Assembly (NCBI RefSeq): GCF_036504375.1
Contig: NZ_DASXVH010000027.1
Coordinates: 1 to 64,000 of the forward strand
DNA from: Novimethylophilus sp036504375
GTDB taxonomy: Bacteria > Pseudomonadota > Gammaproteobacteria > Burkholderiales > Methylophilaceae
Length of the DNA stretch: 64,000 bases
Direction: 5' to 3'
Below the pieces are notes generated by a model that did not search any database, had not been told where the DNA came from, and was given only the letters and a program-made list of their open reading frames with translations. Made by a program: the position numbers and the translations under genes. Below, one piece after another: positions 43,064 to 52,021 of the stretch; within the stretch, counting starts at the first letter, position 1; each line of letters begins with the position of its first letter.

Positions 43064-45355
43064 TCAGCGCCCCGGCTCCATCAACTCCGGAGGCTGTCCT
43101 TGCAGCCAGCGCGCCCACATCCGTCGATATAGCTGTTCCAGATCGCGCGTAAACGCCTCGGTATCGAACAACGGCGCGGTGGTTCGCTGTTCCCGCAACT
43201 TGCTGCGCAAACCGTGCAGTTGCTGCGGATGTTGCGCCAGCCTCAATGCCAGTCGCGCATATTGTTCCATGGATTCGGTAATCAATTCCGGCAGCCCGAC
43301 CGCGTGCAGCAGGCTGGCCGCCACTCGCCCCGCAAAGGTATCGCCGATGCAGGTGACCACCAGCACCCCGCTCCATAAGGCATCGCTTGCGGTGGTATGG
43401 GCATTGTAGGGCAAGGTATCCAGCAACAGGTCGGCCAACTGCTGGCGCGCCAGATGCTGCGCCAAAGGCAGGCGGGGAGCGAACACCAGCCGCTCGCTGT
43501 CCACTCCTCTTTTCTGGGCCTCGCGCCGCAGATTGCCTTCCGCCAGGGTATTGGCTTGCAGCAGCCACAACACGCTGCCCGGCACCTCGCGCAGCAAGCG
43601 CATCCAGACATCGAACACCTCAGGCAGGATTTTGAAGGCCTGGTTGAAACCGCAGAATACGAAAGCGTTTTCCGGCAGGCCGCATGCGGCTCGCGTCGGC
43701 ACGGAGTCAAGCGGGCGGCGGCGGTCGTTGGGCTGATAAGCGTGCGGCAGCAAGGCCAGCTGTTCCGTGTAGTGGATGGCGTGCTCGGGTGGCGTGACGA
43801 CAGGGTCGCCGATCAGGTAATCGACAAACGGCGCGCCCATCGTTCCCGGATAGCCGAGATAATTGATCTGCACCGGCGCCGGCCGCAACGCCAGTATTTG
43901 CGAACGGGTATGCGCGGTGTAGCCCTTGAGGTCGATCAGGATGTCGATGGCGTCGCGATGTATGCGCCGCGCCGCCTCTTCCGCAGTCAGCGCGCGGATA
44001 TCTTCGAAGCGGTCGAAAGCCTTGCCCAGCCTCACCCGCATCGGGCCGGCATCGTCAGGGCCGTAGGAATAGGCGGTTATTTCGAAAGCGCCGCGGTCGT
44101 GCAGCTCGAACACCTCGGCCATCAAATAAGCGGTGGCATGCTCGTGAAAATCCGCCGACAAATAGCCCAGCCGGATTTTCGGCCCGGGCTTGCGCCGGAA
44201 AGTAAATGCCAGCTTGTCGCCGATTGCCCGATATTTTCCATATTGTCCGGCAGACCAGTTTTCGGCGCAACGCCGCTGTTCCGCGGCGGTCGTTCCCGGC
44301 ACGGCCAGCATCGCAAACGGCGAAATCTGCGCTTCGGGCTCTTCGCGCACCAGCGCACGGACCTGTTCCGACAGCAAGTTCAAATCGCTCCAGTCGCAAG
44401 CATGCTGGCATTGATGCAGCAGATGGGCGCGCGCATGATGCAGTTGCGGGTTGAGGCGCAGCGCTTCGCGGTAGCAGGCGATCGCCTCCTGCAAACGGCC
44501 CAGTTCGCGCAGGACATTGCCCAGGTTGTTGTGGATATCGGCATCGTCTGGGGCGAGGCGGACGGCATCCCGGAAGCAGGTCAGCGCCTCATCAAAGCGG
44601 CCCAGTTCGCGCAGCGCATTGCCCAGGTTGTAGCAGGCCGCGGCATCCGATGCATCGGTGCGCCGCGCCTGGCGATACCATGCCACCGCTTCTTCCGCGC
44701 GGCCCAGTTCCTGCATCAGCCAACCCAAATGGCGGCTGGCAGCCGGATAATCCGGCTGCAGGCGCAGCGCCTCGCGATAACTGGCGGCAGCCTCATCAAA
44801 GCGGCCCAGTTCGCGCAGCGCATTCCCCAGATTGTTGTGGATGTCGGCATCGCCAGGCATCCCACGTTGCGCTTCGCGAAAACATTGCGCGGCTTGCTCG
44901 AACGCCCCCTGGTCGTACAGCACGTTGCCCAGGTTGAATCGGGTCGCGGCACTCGGCTGCAGGCGCAGCGCGGCATGGTAACTGGCAGCCGCCTCGTTAA
45001 GCAGACCCAGCATGTGCAGCGCGCTGCCGAGATTGTTGTGGATATCCGCATCGCCGGGCGCCAGTTGCAGCGCACGGCGGTAGGCCTCTACGGCTTGTCG
45101 CGGTTGTCCGTGCGCACGCAGCGCCAGCCCCAGATTGTTGTGATAGTCCGACTGGCGCGGAAGTATGGCGATGGCCTTGCCGATCTCGGCAATCGCCAGC
45201 ACGAAATCTCCGCGTTGATAGGCGGCCAGGCCGAGCAGATGCAGCGCCTGGGCATTGCCGGGCTGGGCGCGAAGAATCTGCCGGTAAAGCGCTTCCGCCT
45301 GCGCCAGCTGGCCGGCCTGGTGGTATTGCAGGGCACGCTGGAAGGTATGTTGCAT
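43064..45355 (-). CDS. TPR-containing GT41 (O-GlcNAc transferase/SPINDLY-like) glycosyltransferase
   Basis: The 763-residue cytoplasmic protein is predicted to add a sugar to Ser/Thr of proteins. About ten TPR units fill residues 1-310, several almost identical. The C-terminal half is a GT41 catalytic region: LRLGYLSADFHEHATAYL near 380, an ILIDLKGYTAHTR segment near 470, PVQINYLGYPGTMG near 490 and a nucleotide-sugar pattern toward the end (DTLPYNAHTTASDALWSG). The acceptor is unknown. It lies next to the pilus locus, so pilin or flagellin glycosylation is a candidate role. It is convergent with pqqA. Confidence 0.88.
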   Translation of the reverse strand: MQHTFQRALQYHQAGQLAQAEALYRQILRAQPGNAQALHLLGLAAYQRGDFVLAIAEIGKAIAILPRQSDYHNNLGLALRAHGQPRQAVEAYRRALQLAPGDADIHNNLGSALHMLGLLNEAAASYHAALRLQPSAATRFNLGNVLYDQGAFEQAAQCFREAQRGMPGDADIHNNLGNALRELGRFDEAAASYREALRLQPDYPAASRHLGWLMQELGRAEEAVAWYRQARRTDASDAAACYNLGNALRELGRFDEALTCFRDAVRLAPDDADIHNNLGNVLRELGRLQEAIACYREALRLNPQLHHARAHLLHQCQHACDWSDLNLLSEQVRALVREEPEAQISPFAMLAVPGTTAAEQRRCAENWSAGQYGKYRAIGDKLAFTFRRKPGPKIRLGYLSADFHEHATAYLMAEVFELHDRGAFEITAYSYGPDDAGPMRVRLGKAFDRFEDIRALTAEEAARRIHRDAIDILIDLKGYTAHTRSQILALRPAPVQINYLGYPGTMGAPFVDYLIGDPVVTPPEHAIHYTEQLALLPHAYQPNDRRRPLDSVPTRAACGLPENAFVFCGFNQAFKILPEVFDVWMRLLREVPGSVLWLLQANTLAEGNLRREAQKRGVDSERLVFAPRLPLAQHLARQQLADLLLDTLPYNAHTTASDALWSGVLVVTCIGDTFAGRVAASLLHAVGLPELITESMEQYARLALRLAQHPQQLHGLRSKLREQRTTAPLFDTEAFTRDLEQLYRRMWARWLQGQPPELMEPGR
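44496..44818 (-). repeat. tandem 102-bp TPR-coding repeats
   Basis: The motif CGGCCCAGTTC recurs at 44496, 44598, 44700 and 44802, exactly 102 bp apart (34 codons, one TPR). The two best copies share more than 30 consecutive bases apart from one or two changes. This lies within the GT41 glycosyltransferase gene and points to recent expansion of TPR units by duplication or gene conversion. Confidence 0.85.
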
Positions 45356-45375
45356 GACGTATAAACTTGATATCG

Positions 45376-45852
45376 ATGAAGCGCAAAATTGATACCCGCC
45401 ATTCTAATGTATCCTCGCCCGCGTTCGCTCATCTGGACGCGGCATATCGCGCCACCGCCTATACGGTTTATTTGGCGGACGGCGCCCTTGCCCTGCGCGT
45501 GGGAACAGCGTCGCCGGCACTGGATGGCTGGCTGAAGCGGTATGGCTACGCATCGTGGGCATTTGTTTCCGCATGCAACCCCGGTTCGCGACCATCGACC
45601 GCTGCGGAAAACGACGCCCGCCACGCACGGCTGGTCGCCGCGGTCGAGGCGCTTGGACTGGAGTGGATAGCTGGCATGGGGGTACCGGATGACGGGGGCT
45701 GGACGCCGGAAGCCAGCCTGTTCATCCCGGGCATCGCACCGACCGATGCCTTGATGCTGGCTTCGCGTTTCGGCCAGAACGCCATCGTATGCGGAACCTT
45801 GGGTGGAGTACCGCAATTGCGGTATTCCGCGTCCCCCCAATTAAGGATATAG
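45376..45852 (+). CDS. DUF3293 domain protein
   Basis: The function is unknown. From the ATG at 45376 it has 158 residues (a TTG three codons earlier is possible). The DUF3293 pattern is visible: AFVSACNPGSRPS followed by ENDARHARLVAAVEALG, GWTPEASLFIPG and a C-terminal FGQNAIVCG. It is divergent from the glycosyltransferase gene with 20 bp between start codons. It precedes the sigma-54 regulator by 29 bp. Confidence 0.82.
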   Translation: MKRKIDTRHSNVSSPAFAHLDAAYRATAYTVYLADGALALRVGTASPALDGWLKRYGYASWAFVSACNPGSRPSTAAENDARHARLVAAVEALGLEWIAGMGVPDDGGWTPEASLFIPGIAPTDALMLASRFGQNAIVCGTLGGVPQLRYSASPQLRI

Positions 45853-45881
45853 TTAAGAGCCCGTTTCAACTTTGAATCCCA

Positions 45882-47312
45882 ATGGTCACCGAGAAACCCA
45901 GGCTCATGCTCGTGGATGATGATCCGCTCATTACGGACACCTTGCATTTTGTGCTGAGCGAAGATTTCGACGTGAGCGTGGCGGAATCCCGCACCCAGGC
46001 CAGAAGCCTGTTGCGCCAGCTCGGCGCACCACCGCAAATCGCGCTGGTCGATCTCGGCCTGCCCCCTGCCCCCCACAGCCCGGACGAAGGATTCAAGCTC
46101 ATCGGCGAATTGTTGGCGTACGCGCCGGCAATGAAGATTTTCGTCCTTTCCGGCCAGAACAATCAGACCAATGCCCGGCATGCGCTGGCGCTGGGGGCAA
46201 TGGAATTCATCGCCAAGCCGTGCGATGTGGAACAACTGCGCTCGCAGCTCAAAGATGCGCTGCGTCTGCAAAATGCCGAATCCGTCGCCGGCAACCTGCA
46301 ATCCGGCTGCGGACTGATCGGCGAAAGCCTGGCCATGAATGTGCTGCGCAACCAGATCCGCCAGTTCGCCACGGCTCCATTTCCGGTACTGATCGAGGGC
46401 GAATCCGGCAGCGGCAAGGAACTGGTTGCTGCCTGCCTGCACAGCCTGAGCGCCAGGCGCGGCAACGCCTATCTTTCGCTCAATTGTGCGGCAATCTCAC
46501 CGACGCTGGCGGAGTCCATCCTGTTCGGCCATGCCAAAGGGGCATTCACCGGCGCGGAGAGCGCCAGCTCCGGGTATTTCGAAGACGCCGGCGCAGGTTC
46601 GTTGCTGCTCGATGAAATCGGCGAGCTGCCGGGCGACATGCAGGCCAAACTTTTACGTGTTCTGGAAAACGGCGAATACCAGAGGGTGGGCGAGACCCAA
46701 ATACGCAAGAGCCGCGCCCGCATTCTCGCCGCCACCAATCGCGATTTGCGCGATGAAGTCAGGGCCGGCCGCTTCCGCGCCGACCTCTACCATCGGCTGA
46801 ATGTGTTCGCACTGCGCGTCCCCCCGTTGCGCGAGCTGGAAGACGACCGCCTGGCCCTGCTTGAACACTTCCGCAGCTTTTACGCCAAGGAAATCGGCCG
46901 CCCCCCTTTCGAGCTGGATCACGCTGCGCGCCAGGCCTGGATGGCCTATCCTTTCCCCGGCAATGTACGCGAGCTGCGCAATATCGTAATCCGCCTGGCA
47001 GCAAAACATGCGGGAGACACGGTAAACCGGGACCAGCTTGCCGCCGAATTCGACCCGTTGGCCGGAGAAGCCGTTGCCGGCAGCGACGCCCTGCTGAACG
47101 ATCCGCAGGCCATGATGACGTTCGCGCAAAAACATTTGCAGTCACAATTCAACGTCAGTCTCGACCATATCCTGCGGCTGTGGGAAAAGTCCTACGTCGA
47201 GGCAGCGCTCAAACTCACCCATGGCAATCTGAGCCAGGCGTCGCGCCTGCTGGGAGTCAACCGCACCACGCTGTACGGGCGCATGCAGTTTTTCGAAACT
47301 ACCGTAGAATAA
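45882..47312 (+). CDS. sigma-54-dependent response regulator (NtrC/PrsR type)
   Basis: The 476-residue transcription activator has a receiver domain (1-125, Asp57 in VDLGLPP as phospho-acceptor). An AAA+ domain follows (about 145-375, Walker A GESGSGKE near 173, the sigma-54-contacting GAFTGA near 222, and LLLDEIGELP) and a Fis-type HTH at the C-terminus (LSQASRLLGVNRTTLYGRM). It resembles PEP-CTERM-box regulators (PrsR), whose receivers have a similar SPDEGFKLI region. No partner kinase is adjacent. It lies 106 bp upstream of mshM, so it may control the pilus genes. Confidence 0.9.
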   Translation: MVTEKPRLMLVDDDPLITDTLHFVLSEDFDVSVAESRTQARSLLRQLGAPPQIALVDLGLPPAPHSPDEGFKLIGELLAYAPAMKIFVLSGQNNQTNARHALALGAMEFIAKPCDVEQLRSQLKDALRLQNAESVAGNLQSGCGLIGESLAMNVLRNQIRQFATAPFPVLIEGESGSGKELVAACLHSLSARRGNAYLSLNCAAISPTLAESILFGHAKGAFTGAESASSGYFEDAGAGSLLLDEIGELPGDMQAKLLRVLENGEYQRVGETQIRKSRARILAATNRDLRDEVRAGRFRADLYHRLNVFALRVPPLRELEDDRLALLEHFRSFYAKEIGRPPFELDHAARQAWMAYPFPGNVRELRNIVIRLAAKHAGDTVNRDQLAAEFDPLAGEAVAGSDALLNDPQAMMTFAQKHLQSQFNVSLDHILRLWEKSYVEAALKLTHGNLSQASRLLGVNRTTLYGRMQFFETTVE

Positions 47313-47418
47313 ATGCGCAAAACCTATTCATCTCGTAAAACGAAAGGAAAACGGCATCATGTTTGTTTTTCCCACGTCCACCTGATTCACATGGTTTAGA
47401 AACGGGAGAAGTCACTTT

Positions 47419-48882
47419 ATGTACTACGCTCACTTCGGCCTGAAACAGCCTCCTTTCAAAATCACCCCCAACACGGAATTTTTCTTTTCCGGCGGCAATC
47501 GCGGCGCGGTGCTGGACGCACTGGTATACGCGATCACCAGCGGCGAAGGCATCGTCAAGGTCGTAGGCGAGGTGGGAAGCGGCAAGACCATGCTGTGCCG
47601 CATGCTGGAATCGATGCTGCCCGAGAATGTCGAGCGCGTCTATCTCGCCAACCCCAGCGTAGCGCCGGAAGACATCCTGCATGCGATCGCCTTCGAACTG
47701 CAGCTGGACTTGCCGCAGGATGCAGACCGCCTGCAGGTCATGCAGGCTTTGCAGAAGCATTTGATCGAACGTCACTCGCAAGGGCGGCAGGTCGTCATTT
47801 TCGTGGAAGAAGCGCAAGGCATGCCGCTCACCACGCTGGAGGAAATCCGCCTGCTTTCCAACCTGGAAACCAAGCACGATAAGCTGCTGCAGATCGTGCT
47901 GTTCGGTCAGCCGGAACTGGATGCCAACCTCAACCAGCAGCATATCCGCCAGCTCAAGGAGCGCATCACCCACAGCTTCAATCTCGGTCCGCTGGCCGAC
48001 CATGACATTGGCGATTACCTCATCTACCGCTTGCGCACGGCCGGTTATTTCGGACCGCCGCTGTTCACCAAAAGCGCGGTAAAAGGCATGGCAAAAGCGT
48101 CTCAAGGCCTGGTGCGGCGCATCAATATCCTTGCCGACAAGGCCATGCTGGCTGCGTTTGCGGAAAACACCTACATCATTTCGCCCAAGCATATCAACGT
48201 GGCCATCAAGGACAGCGAGTTCGGCATGGAAGATGCGCGCCCTACCCAGTCCCATGCCACATACTGGATCGCGGCTGCGATGTTGTTGATAGGGCTGGGG
48301 CTGGGTTTCGGCGTCCATTCCTGGGTACCGTCGACAGCCGACCGGCCCGCTGCCGGAAATTCGACCGGACAAGTGCAGACGCCATTCGCAAAAACCGCTG
48401 CTGCACCCAGCGCGGCATCCGCATCTCCTCCAGCCACCCCGGCGGCGCCCGAAGCGCCGGTGCCTGGGCATTCCGCCGCCGCTCCTGTCGCAGTCGCGCT
48501 TGCTACGGAGCATGAAGTACCTGCAGCGCCTCAAGCCAGGGAAAGTTCGACCGACATTCTTGAGAAACGACTGCAGGCAACCCGGGAATGGCTGTCACAG
48601 CAGCCACCGGGCACGGTGAGCATCCAGATCATGGGCACCGACAAGCCGGAACAAATGCGCAAGCAGCTGCTCAGCCTGCAGCACAGCGTCGAACTGGACA
48701 AACTGTTCGTCTACCGCACCACGGTCAAAGGCATGCCGTTCATGAACGTGGTGTATGGCAGTTATCCCGAACGGGCGGCCGCCTATAAAGCGCTGGCAGA
48801 ACTTCCGGCAGCGCTGCGCGCGCATCGGCCCCATCTGCGCACGGTAGGAGGCATACTTGAAGAAACAAAAACAGTTCAATAG
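47419..48882 (+). CDS. mshM: MSHA-type pilus ATPase MshM (ExeA-like)
   Basis: MshM/ExeA AAA proteins help assemble secretins in the cell wall. The 487 residues begin with the ExeA signature (MYYAHFGLKQPPFKITPN). Walker A (GEVGSGKT, residues 50-57) and Walker B (VVIFVEEAQGM) follow. A membrane helix lies at about 280-300, then a Pro/Ala-rich linker (about 310-375) and a C-terminal SPOR-like peptidoglycan-binding region (about 395-480). It is the first gene of the pilus cluster, with mshL 90 bp downstream. Confidence 0.88.
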   Translation: MYYAHFGLKQPPFKITPNTEFFFSGGNRGAVLDALVYAITSGEGIVKVVGEVGSGKTMLCRMLESMLPENVERVYLANPSVAPEDILHAIAFELQLDLPQDADRLQVMQALQKHLIERHSQGRQVVIFVEEAQGMPLTTLEEIRLLSNLETKHDKLLQIVLFGQPELDANLNQQHIRQLKERITHSFNLGPLADHDIGDYLIYRLRTAGYFGPPLFTKSAVKGMAKASQGLVRRINILADKAMLAAFAENTYIISPKHINVAIKDSEFGMEDARPTQSHATYWIAAAMLLIGLGLGFGVHSWVPSTADRPAAGNSTGQVQTPFAKTAAAPSAASASPPATPAAPEAPVPGHSAAAPVAVALATEHEVPAAPQARESSTDILEKRLQATREWLSQQPPGTVSIQIMGTDKPEQMRKQLLSLQHSVELDKLFVYRTTVKGMPFMNVVYGSYPERAAAYKALAELPAALRAHRPHLRTVGGILEETKTVQ

Positions 48883-48972
48883 CTTACGCTTGCATTTTAA
48901 ATTTGTTTGTGCGATAAAGAGGCTAATTGAGCAAAGCCCGAACAATCAAGTGTTCATGAACTGGCACCCAAT

Positions 48973-50712
48973 ATGAGAAAACTCTGGCTTTCAGGTTGCA
49001 TGCTGATAGGACTCGCGGGCTGTGCCCATCAGTCCGCCATCACGCCTTCGGCCGGCCATATCGGTGCCGGGCAGGAAGCGCAAAACACCGTGGTTCCCTC
49101 CGGCGAGATCCCCAAGCCGATTAAAAATCCCGGCTATATACCGCCGCCAAAACCGAAAACGAAAGAGCAAACCTATAGCGTCGTCGTAAGCGATGTGCCG
49201 GTGAAGGAAATCCTGTTTGCGCTGGCGCGCGAGAGCAAGATGAACATCGACATTCATCCGGCGATCCAGGGCAATGTCACGCTCAATGCGGTGGACCAGA
49301 CGCTACCGGCGATACTGGAAAGGCTTGGCAAACAGGTAGATCTTAAATACAAGATCGATGGCAATATCCTTTCCATCATGCCGGACTTTCCCACGCTGCG
49401 GACCTATAAGGTCAACTACGTCAACATGGATCGGGATACGACTTCCTTGATTGGCGTAGCGGCAGAGATTGCTTCGACCGGCAGCGCCGGTGAATCGAGC
49501 GGCGGTTCAGGAAACAAGTCCACTACAACCGTAAACAGCACATCCAAAAACAATTTTTGGGAGTTGCTGACAGATAGCATTCGTAACATTCTCAAGACTA
49601 CCAAGAGCCAAGCAGCCAGTACCGAGGAGAGGGCAGCAAGAGCGGATGCCATTCGCATGGCACAGGAAGACCGCCTGAAACAGGTAGAAGCGGTAAGTAA
49701 GGCGGGGGCGGGAGCAGAAAAACTTTTTCAGGAGGCTTTCAAGGCCCAACCTGCTAATTTTGAAAGTAAAGACGAGGTCATTCTGAATCCGGTTGCCGGC
49801 ACAGTAACGGTAATGGCAACCGAACGGCAGCATGGCTTTATTCAACAATACATCGATACCGTCATGGCTTCGGTACAACGCCAGGTGCTGATCGAAACCA
49901 CCATTGTTGAAGTGGCACTGAACGACCGGTTCCAGACCGGGATCGACTGGAGCCGCCTGGGAAGCAACGGCGGCAACAAAGGCTTTACCTTCAAGCAAAC
50001 CCTGGGAGGCGCACCGTTAGCCGGCAACCAATTCATTCTTGGGTATTCCAATACTGCCAGCAAACTGGGCGACCTTGCCGCATCTTTAAGATTACTGGAA
50101 AGCTTCGGTAATACCCGCGTTCTTTCCAGCCCAAAGTTGATGGCCCTTAATAACCAGACGGCCATCCTCAAGGTAGTCAATAATCTGGTTTATTTTACGG
50201 TGAAGTCGGACACGACGACGCCAGCCACCGGCCCGGCGGTAACCAATAAAACCTCGACCCCCCACACTGTGCCGGTAGGCGTCGTCATGAGCGTAACTCC
50301 ACAAATCAACGAAAACGGGGCAGTAACACTCAATGTTCGGCCAACAATTTCGCGTAGCGTGGGTGCCGGTATTGAAGATCCCGTCAACCCGGGAAGCCGC
50401 GTACCTGAAATTCAGGTACGCGAAATGGAATCAATGCTGCAAGTTAATAGCGGGCAAACTGTGGTACTGGGTGGCCTGATGCAGGATGAAGCAAACAAAA
50501 ATACCGATGCCGTTCCCGGGATTTCCAAACTACCATTGATTGGTAAGCTCTTCCAAGGTAAAGACGATACTGTTAAAAAAACCGAACTCGTGATTTTCCT
50601 GCGTCCCACCGTCGTTCCCAACGCCAGCCTGGAAAGCGACGAACTAAAATCCTTCAAACAATATCTGCCCGACCAGCAATTGTCGGCAATTACCGATGAG
50701 CCTGCTAATTAA
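48973..50712 (+). CDS. mshL: MSHA-type pilus secretin MshL
   Basis: This is an outer-membrane secretin through which the pilus emerges. The 579-residue lipoprotein has a lipobox LAGC (Cys17), an STN/N0 domain (about 55-150, EILFALARESKMNIDIHPAIQG), a secretin_N-type section and a C-terminal secretin domain. The late segment VNSGQTVVLGGLMQDE is the family hallmark. Residues about 160-245 (49450-49710) form a Ser/Gly/Thr-rich then Lys/Ala-rich insertion. The gene's middle and 3' half look more AT-rich than its neighbours. It overlaps mshN by 17 bp. Confidence 0.92.
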   Translation: MRKLWLSGCMLIGLAGCAHQSAITPSAGHIGAGQEAQNTVVPSGEIPKPIKNPGYIPPPKPKTKEQTYSVVVSDVPVKEILFALARESKMNIDIHPAIQGNVTLNAVDQTLPAILERLGKQVDLKYKIDGNILSIMPDFPTLRTYKVNYVNMDRDTTSLIGVAAEIASTGSAGESSGGSGNKSTTTVNSTSKNNFWELLTDSIRNILKTTKSQAASTEERAARADAIRMAQEDRLKQVEAVSKAGAGAEKLFQEAFKAQPANFESKDEVILNPVAGTVTVMATERQHGFIQQYIDTVMASVQRQVLIETTIVEVALNDRFQTGIDWSRLGSNGGNKGFTFKQTLGGAPLAGNQFILGYSNTASKLGDLAASLRLLESFGNTRVLSSPKLMALNNQTAILKVVNNLVYFTVKSDTTTPATGPAVTNKTSTPHTVPVGVVMSVTPQINENGAVTLNVRPTISRSVGAGIEDPVNPGSRVPEIQVREMESMLQVNSGQTVVLGGLMQDEANKNTDAVPGISKLPLIGKLFQGKDDTVKKTELVIFLRPTVVPNASLESDELKSFKQYLPDQQLSAITDEPAN

Positions 50713-51925
50713 AGCCCTGCAGAAGGCGGAGCAGAGCAAGGAAAAGGCCGGAGCCAAGGATACGGCCAAGGAAAACGTCACGCTGGAGCTGACGCCCCAG
50801 CATGACGAACTCAATGCCGACGTTTCGCCGGCAGAGGCTTCAGATTTTTACGCGCAGGCCAAGCCGATGCCGTCCGCAAATGGCGAAAAAACCGCTGCTG
50901 CGGTGCCCGCTCGTACCACTGCGCGCGAAGCGGCAGCAAATCTGTTCCGCGCGCATACCGAAACCGCCGTCATCCCCGGCGGTCGCCGCGCATTCTGGCT
51001 GGGGCTGGGCGGATTGACGGTATTGCTGCTATGCGGTATCGGCTTCTATTTTTATCTGCAATCCCTGCAGCAACCGGAAGTAGTCGTACCCCGCCAACCC
51101 GTCAAGCCTGTTACATCGGTTGCAGTTGCGGCACCAGCCGCTCCTGACAGCACTGCCGCGCCTGCGCCACCAGAAACGCCGGGGCCGTCAGTGGCAGCCG
51201 CACCTGCCGAGACGAAACCCACAGAGCCGGCTGCCGTCGCATCACTCCCGGTGGCGGCGCCTCCGGCAGGCGCCAAACCGGCCGTTAGCAAGCCAGAGGC
51301 AGAAGACCCGGCAATCAAGGTGACGCGCAACCGCCAATCAGAGCCTGCCGTCAACGCCACGGCAGTGGCGGCCTATCAGGCATTTACCACCGGCGACGAT
51401 GCCGCGGCGGCTCGACTGTATCGCCAGCTGCTGCAAGCCGAACCTCGCAATCTCGATGCCTTGCTGGGATTGGCCGCGATTTCCGCGCGGCGCGAGAATA
51501 CCGACGACGCCACACACTATTACTTGCGTACGTTGGAATTGGAGCCTAAAAACAGTATCGCCCAGGCCGGACTTATCGCTCTGCTTGGCCAGGCTGATCC
51601 GGTGGCCGCAGAAAGCCGGCTCAAGACCTTGCTTGCGCAGCAACCGGAGGCGGCTTATCTGCATGCGGCTTTGGGTGGCGTATATGCCGGGCAGGGTCAA
51701 TGGCCAAATGCGCAACAGGCTTATTTTCAGGCCTTCCGGCTCGACGCCACCGATGCCGAGCACGCCTTTAATCTTGCAGTGAGCCTGGACCAGATGGGCA
51801 AACCCGAACATGCACTGGATTACTATCAACGCGCTCGCGAACTGCTGCTGCAACAGGGCGGCGCGATAGACCGCAATCAACTGAATACGCGCATTGATCA
51901 ATTGAGATCGGCCCTGGGAAAATAA
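50696..51925 (+). CDS. mshN: MshN-like TPR membrane protein
   Basis: The 409-residue inner-membrane protein follows the secretin gene as MshN does in Vibrio and Shewanella. The N-terminus MSLLIKALQKAEQSKEK is characteristic. A membrane helix is at about residues 100-120 (LGGLTVLLLCGIGFYFYL), followed by a Pro/Ala-rich periplasmic linker (about 130-215). TPR units lie at about 220-400. Its ATG is inside mshL, indicating coupling. Its precise role in pilus assembly is unknown. Confidence 0.85.
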   Translation: MSLLIKALQKAEQSKEKAGAKDTAKENVTLELTPQHDELNADVSPAEASDFYAQAKPMPSANGEKTAAAVPARTTAREAAANLFRAHTETAVIPGGRRAFWLGLGGLTVLLLCGIGFYFYLQSLQQPEVVVPRQPVKPVTSVAVAAPAAPDSTAAPAPPETPGPSVAAAPAETKPTEPAAVASLPVAAPPAGAKPAVSKPEAEDPAIKVTRNRQSEPAVNATAVAAYQAFTTGDDAAAARLYRQLLQAEPRNLDALLGLAAISARRENTDDATHYYLRTLELEPKNSIAQAGLIALLGQADPVAAESRLKTLLAQQPEAAYLHAALGGVYAGQGQWPNAQQAYFQAFRLDATDAEHAFNLAVSLDQMGKPEHALDYYQRARELLLQQGGAIDRNQLNTRIDQLRSALGK

Positions 51926-52021
51926 TCCCTTCGTGAATCGGGGATGGGGCGTTCCCTGAGCGTGCATTTCAGGCATAATCATCCAAAAACTCGAGATACG
52001 CTCGATCCCGAACTCGAACCT

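Noticed and set aside
44496..44818. CRISPR-like regular repeats
   Set aside because: The spacing is exactly 34 codons, the reading frame is open throughout and the repeats encode TPR helices.
43397..45364. 655-codon open frame antisense to the GT41 glycosyltransferase gene
   Set aside because: It is the mirror of a GC-rich, repeat-containing gene whose third-position bias keeps the opposite strand open. Its protein has no recognisable domain and the sense gene is clearly real.
47313..47418. Possible sigma-54 promoter upstream of mshM (GGCATCATGTTTGTT)
   Set aside because: The GG is followed after ten bases by GT instead of the invariant GC, so the -12 element does not fit.
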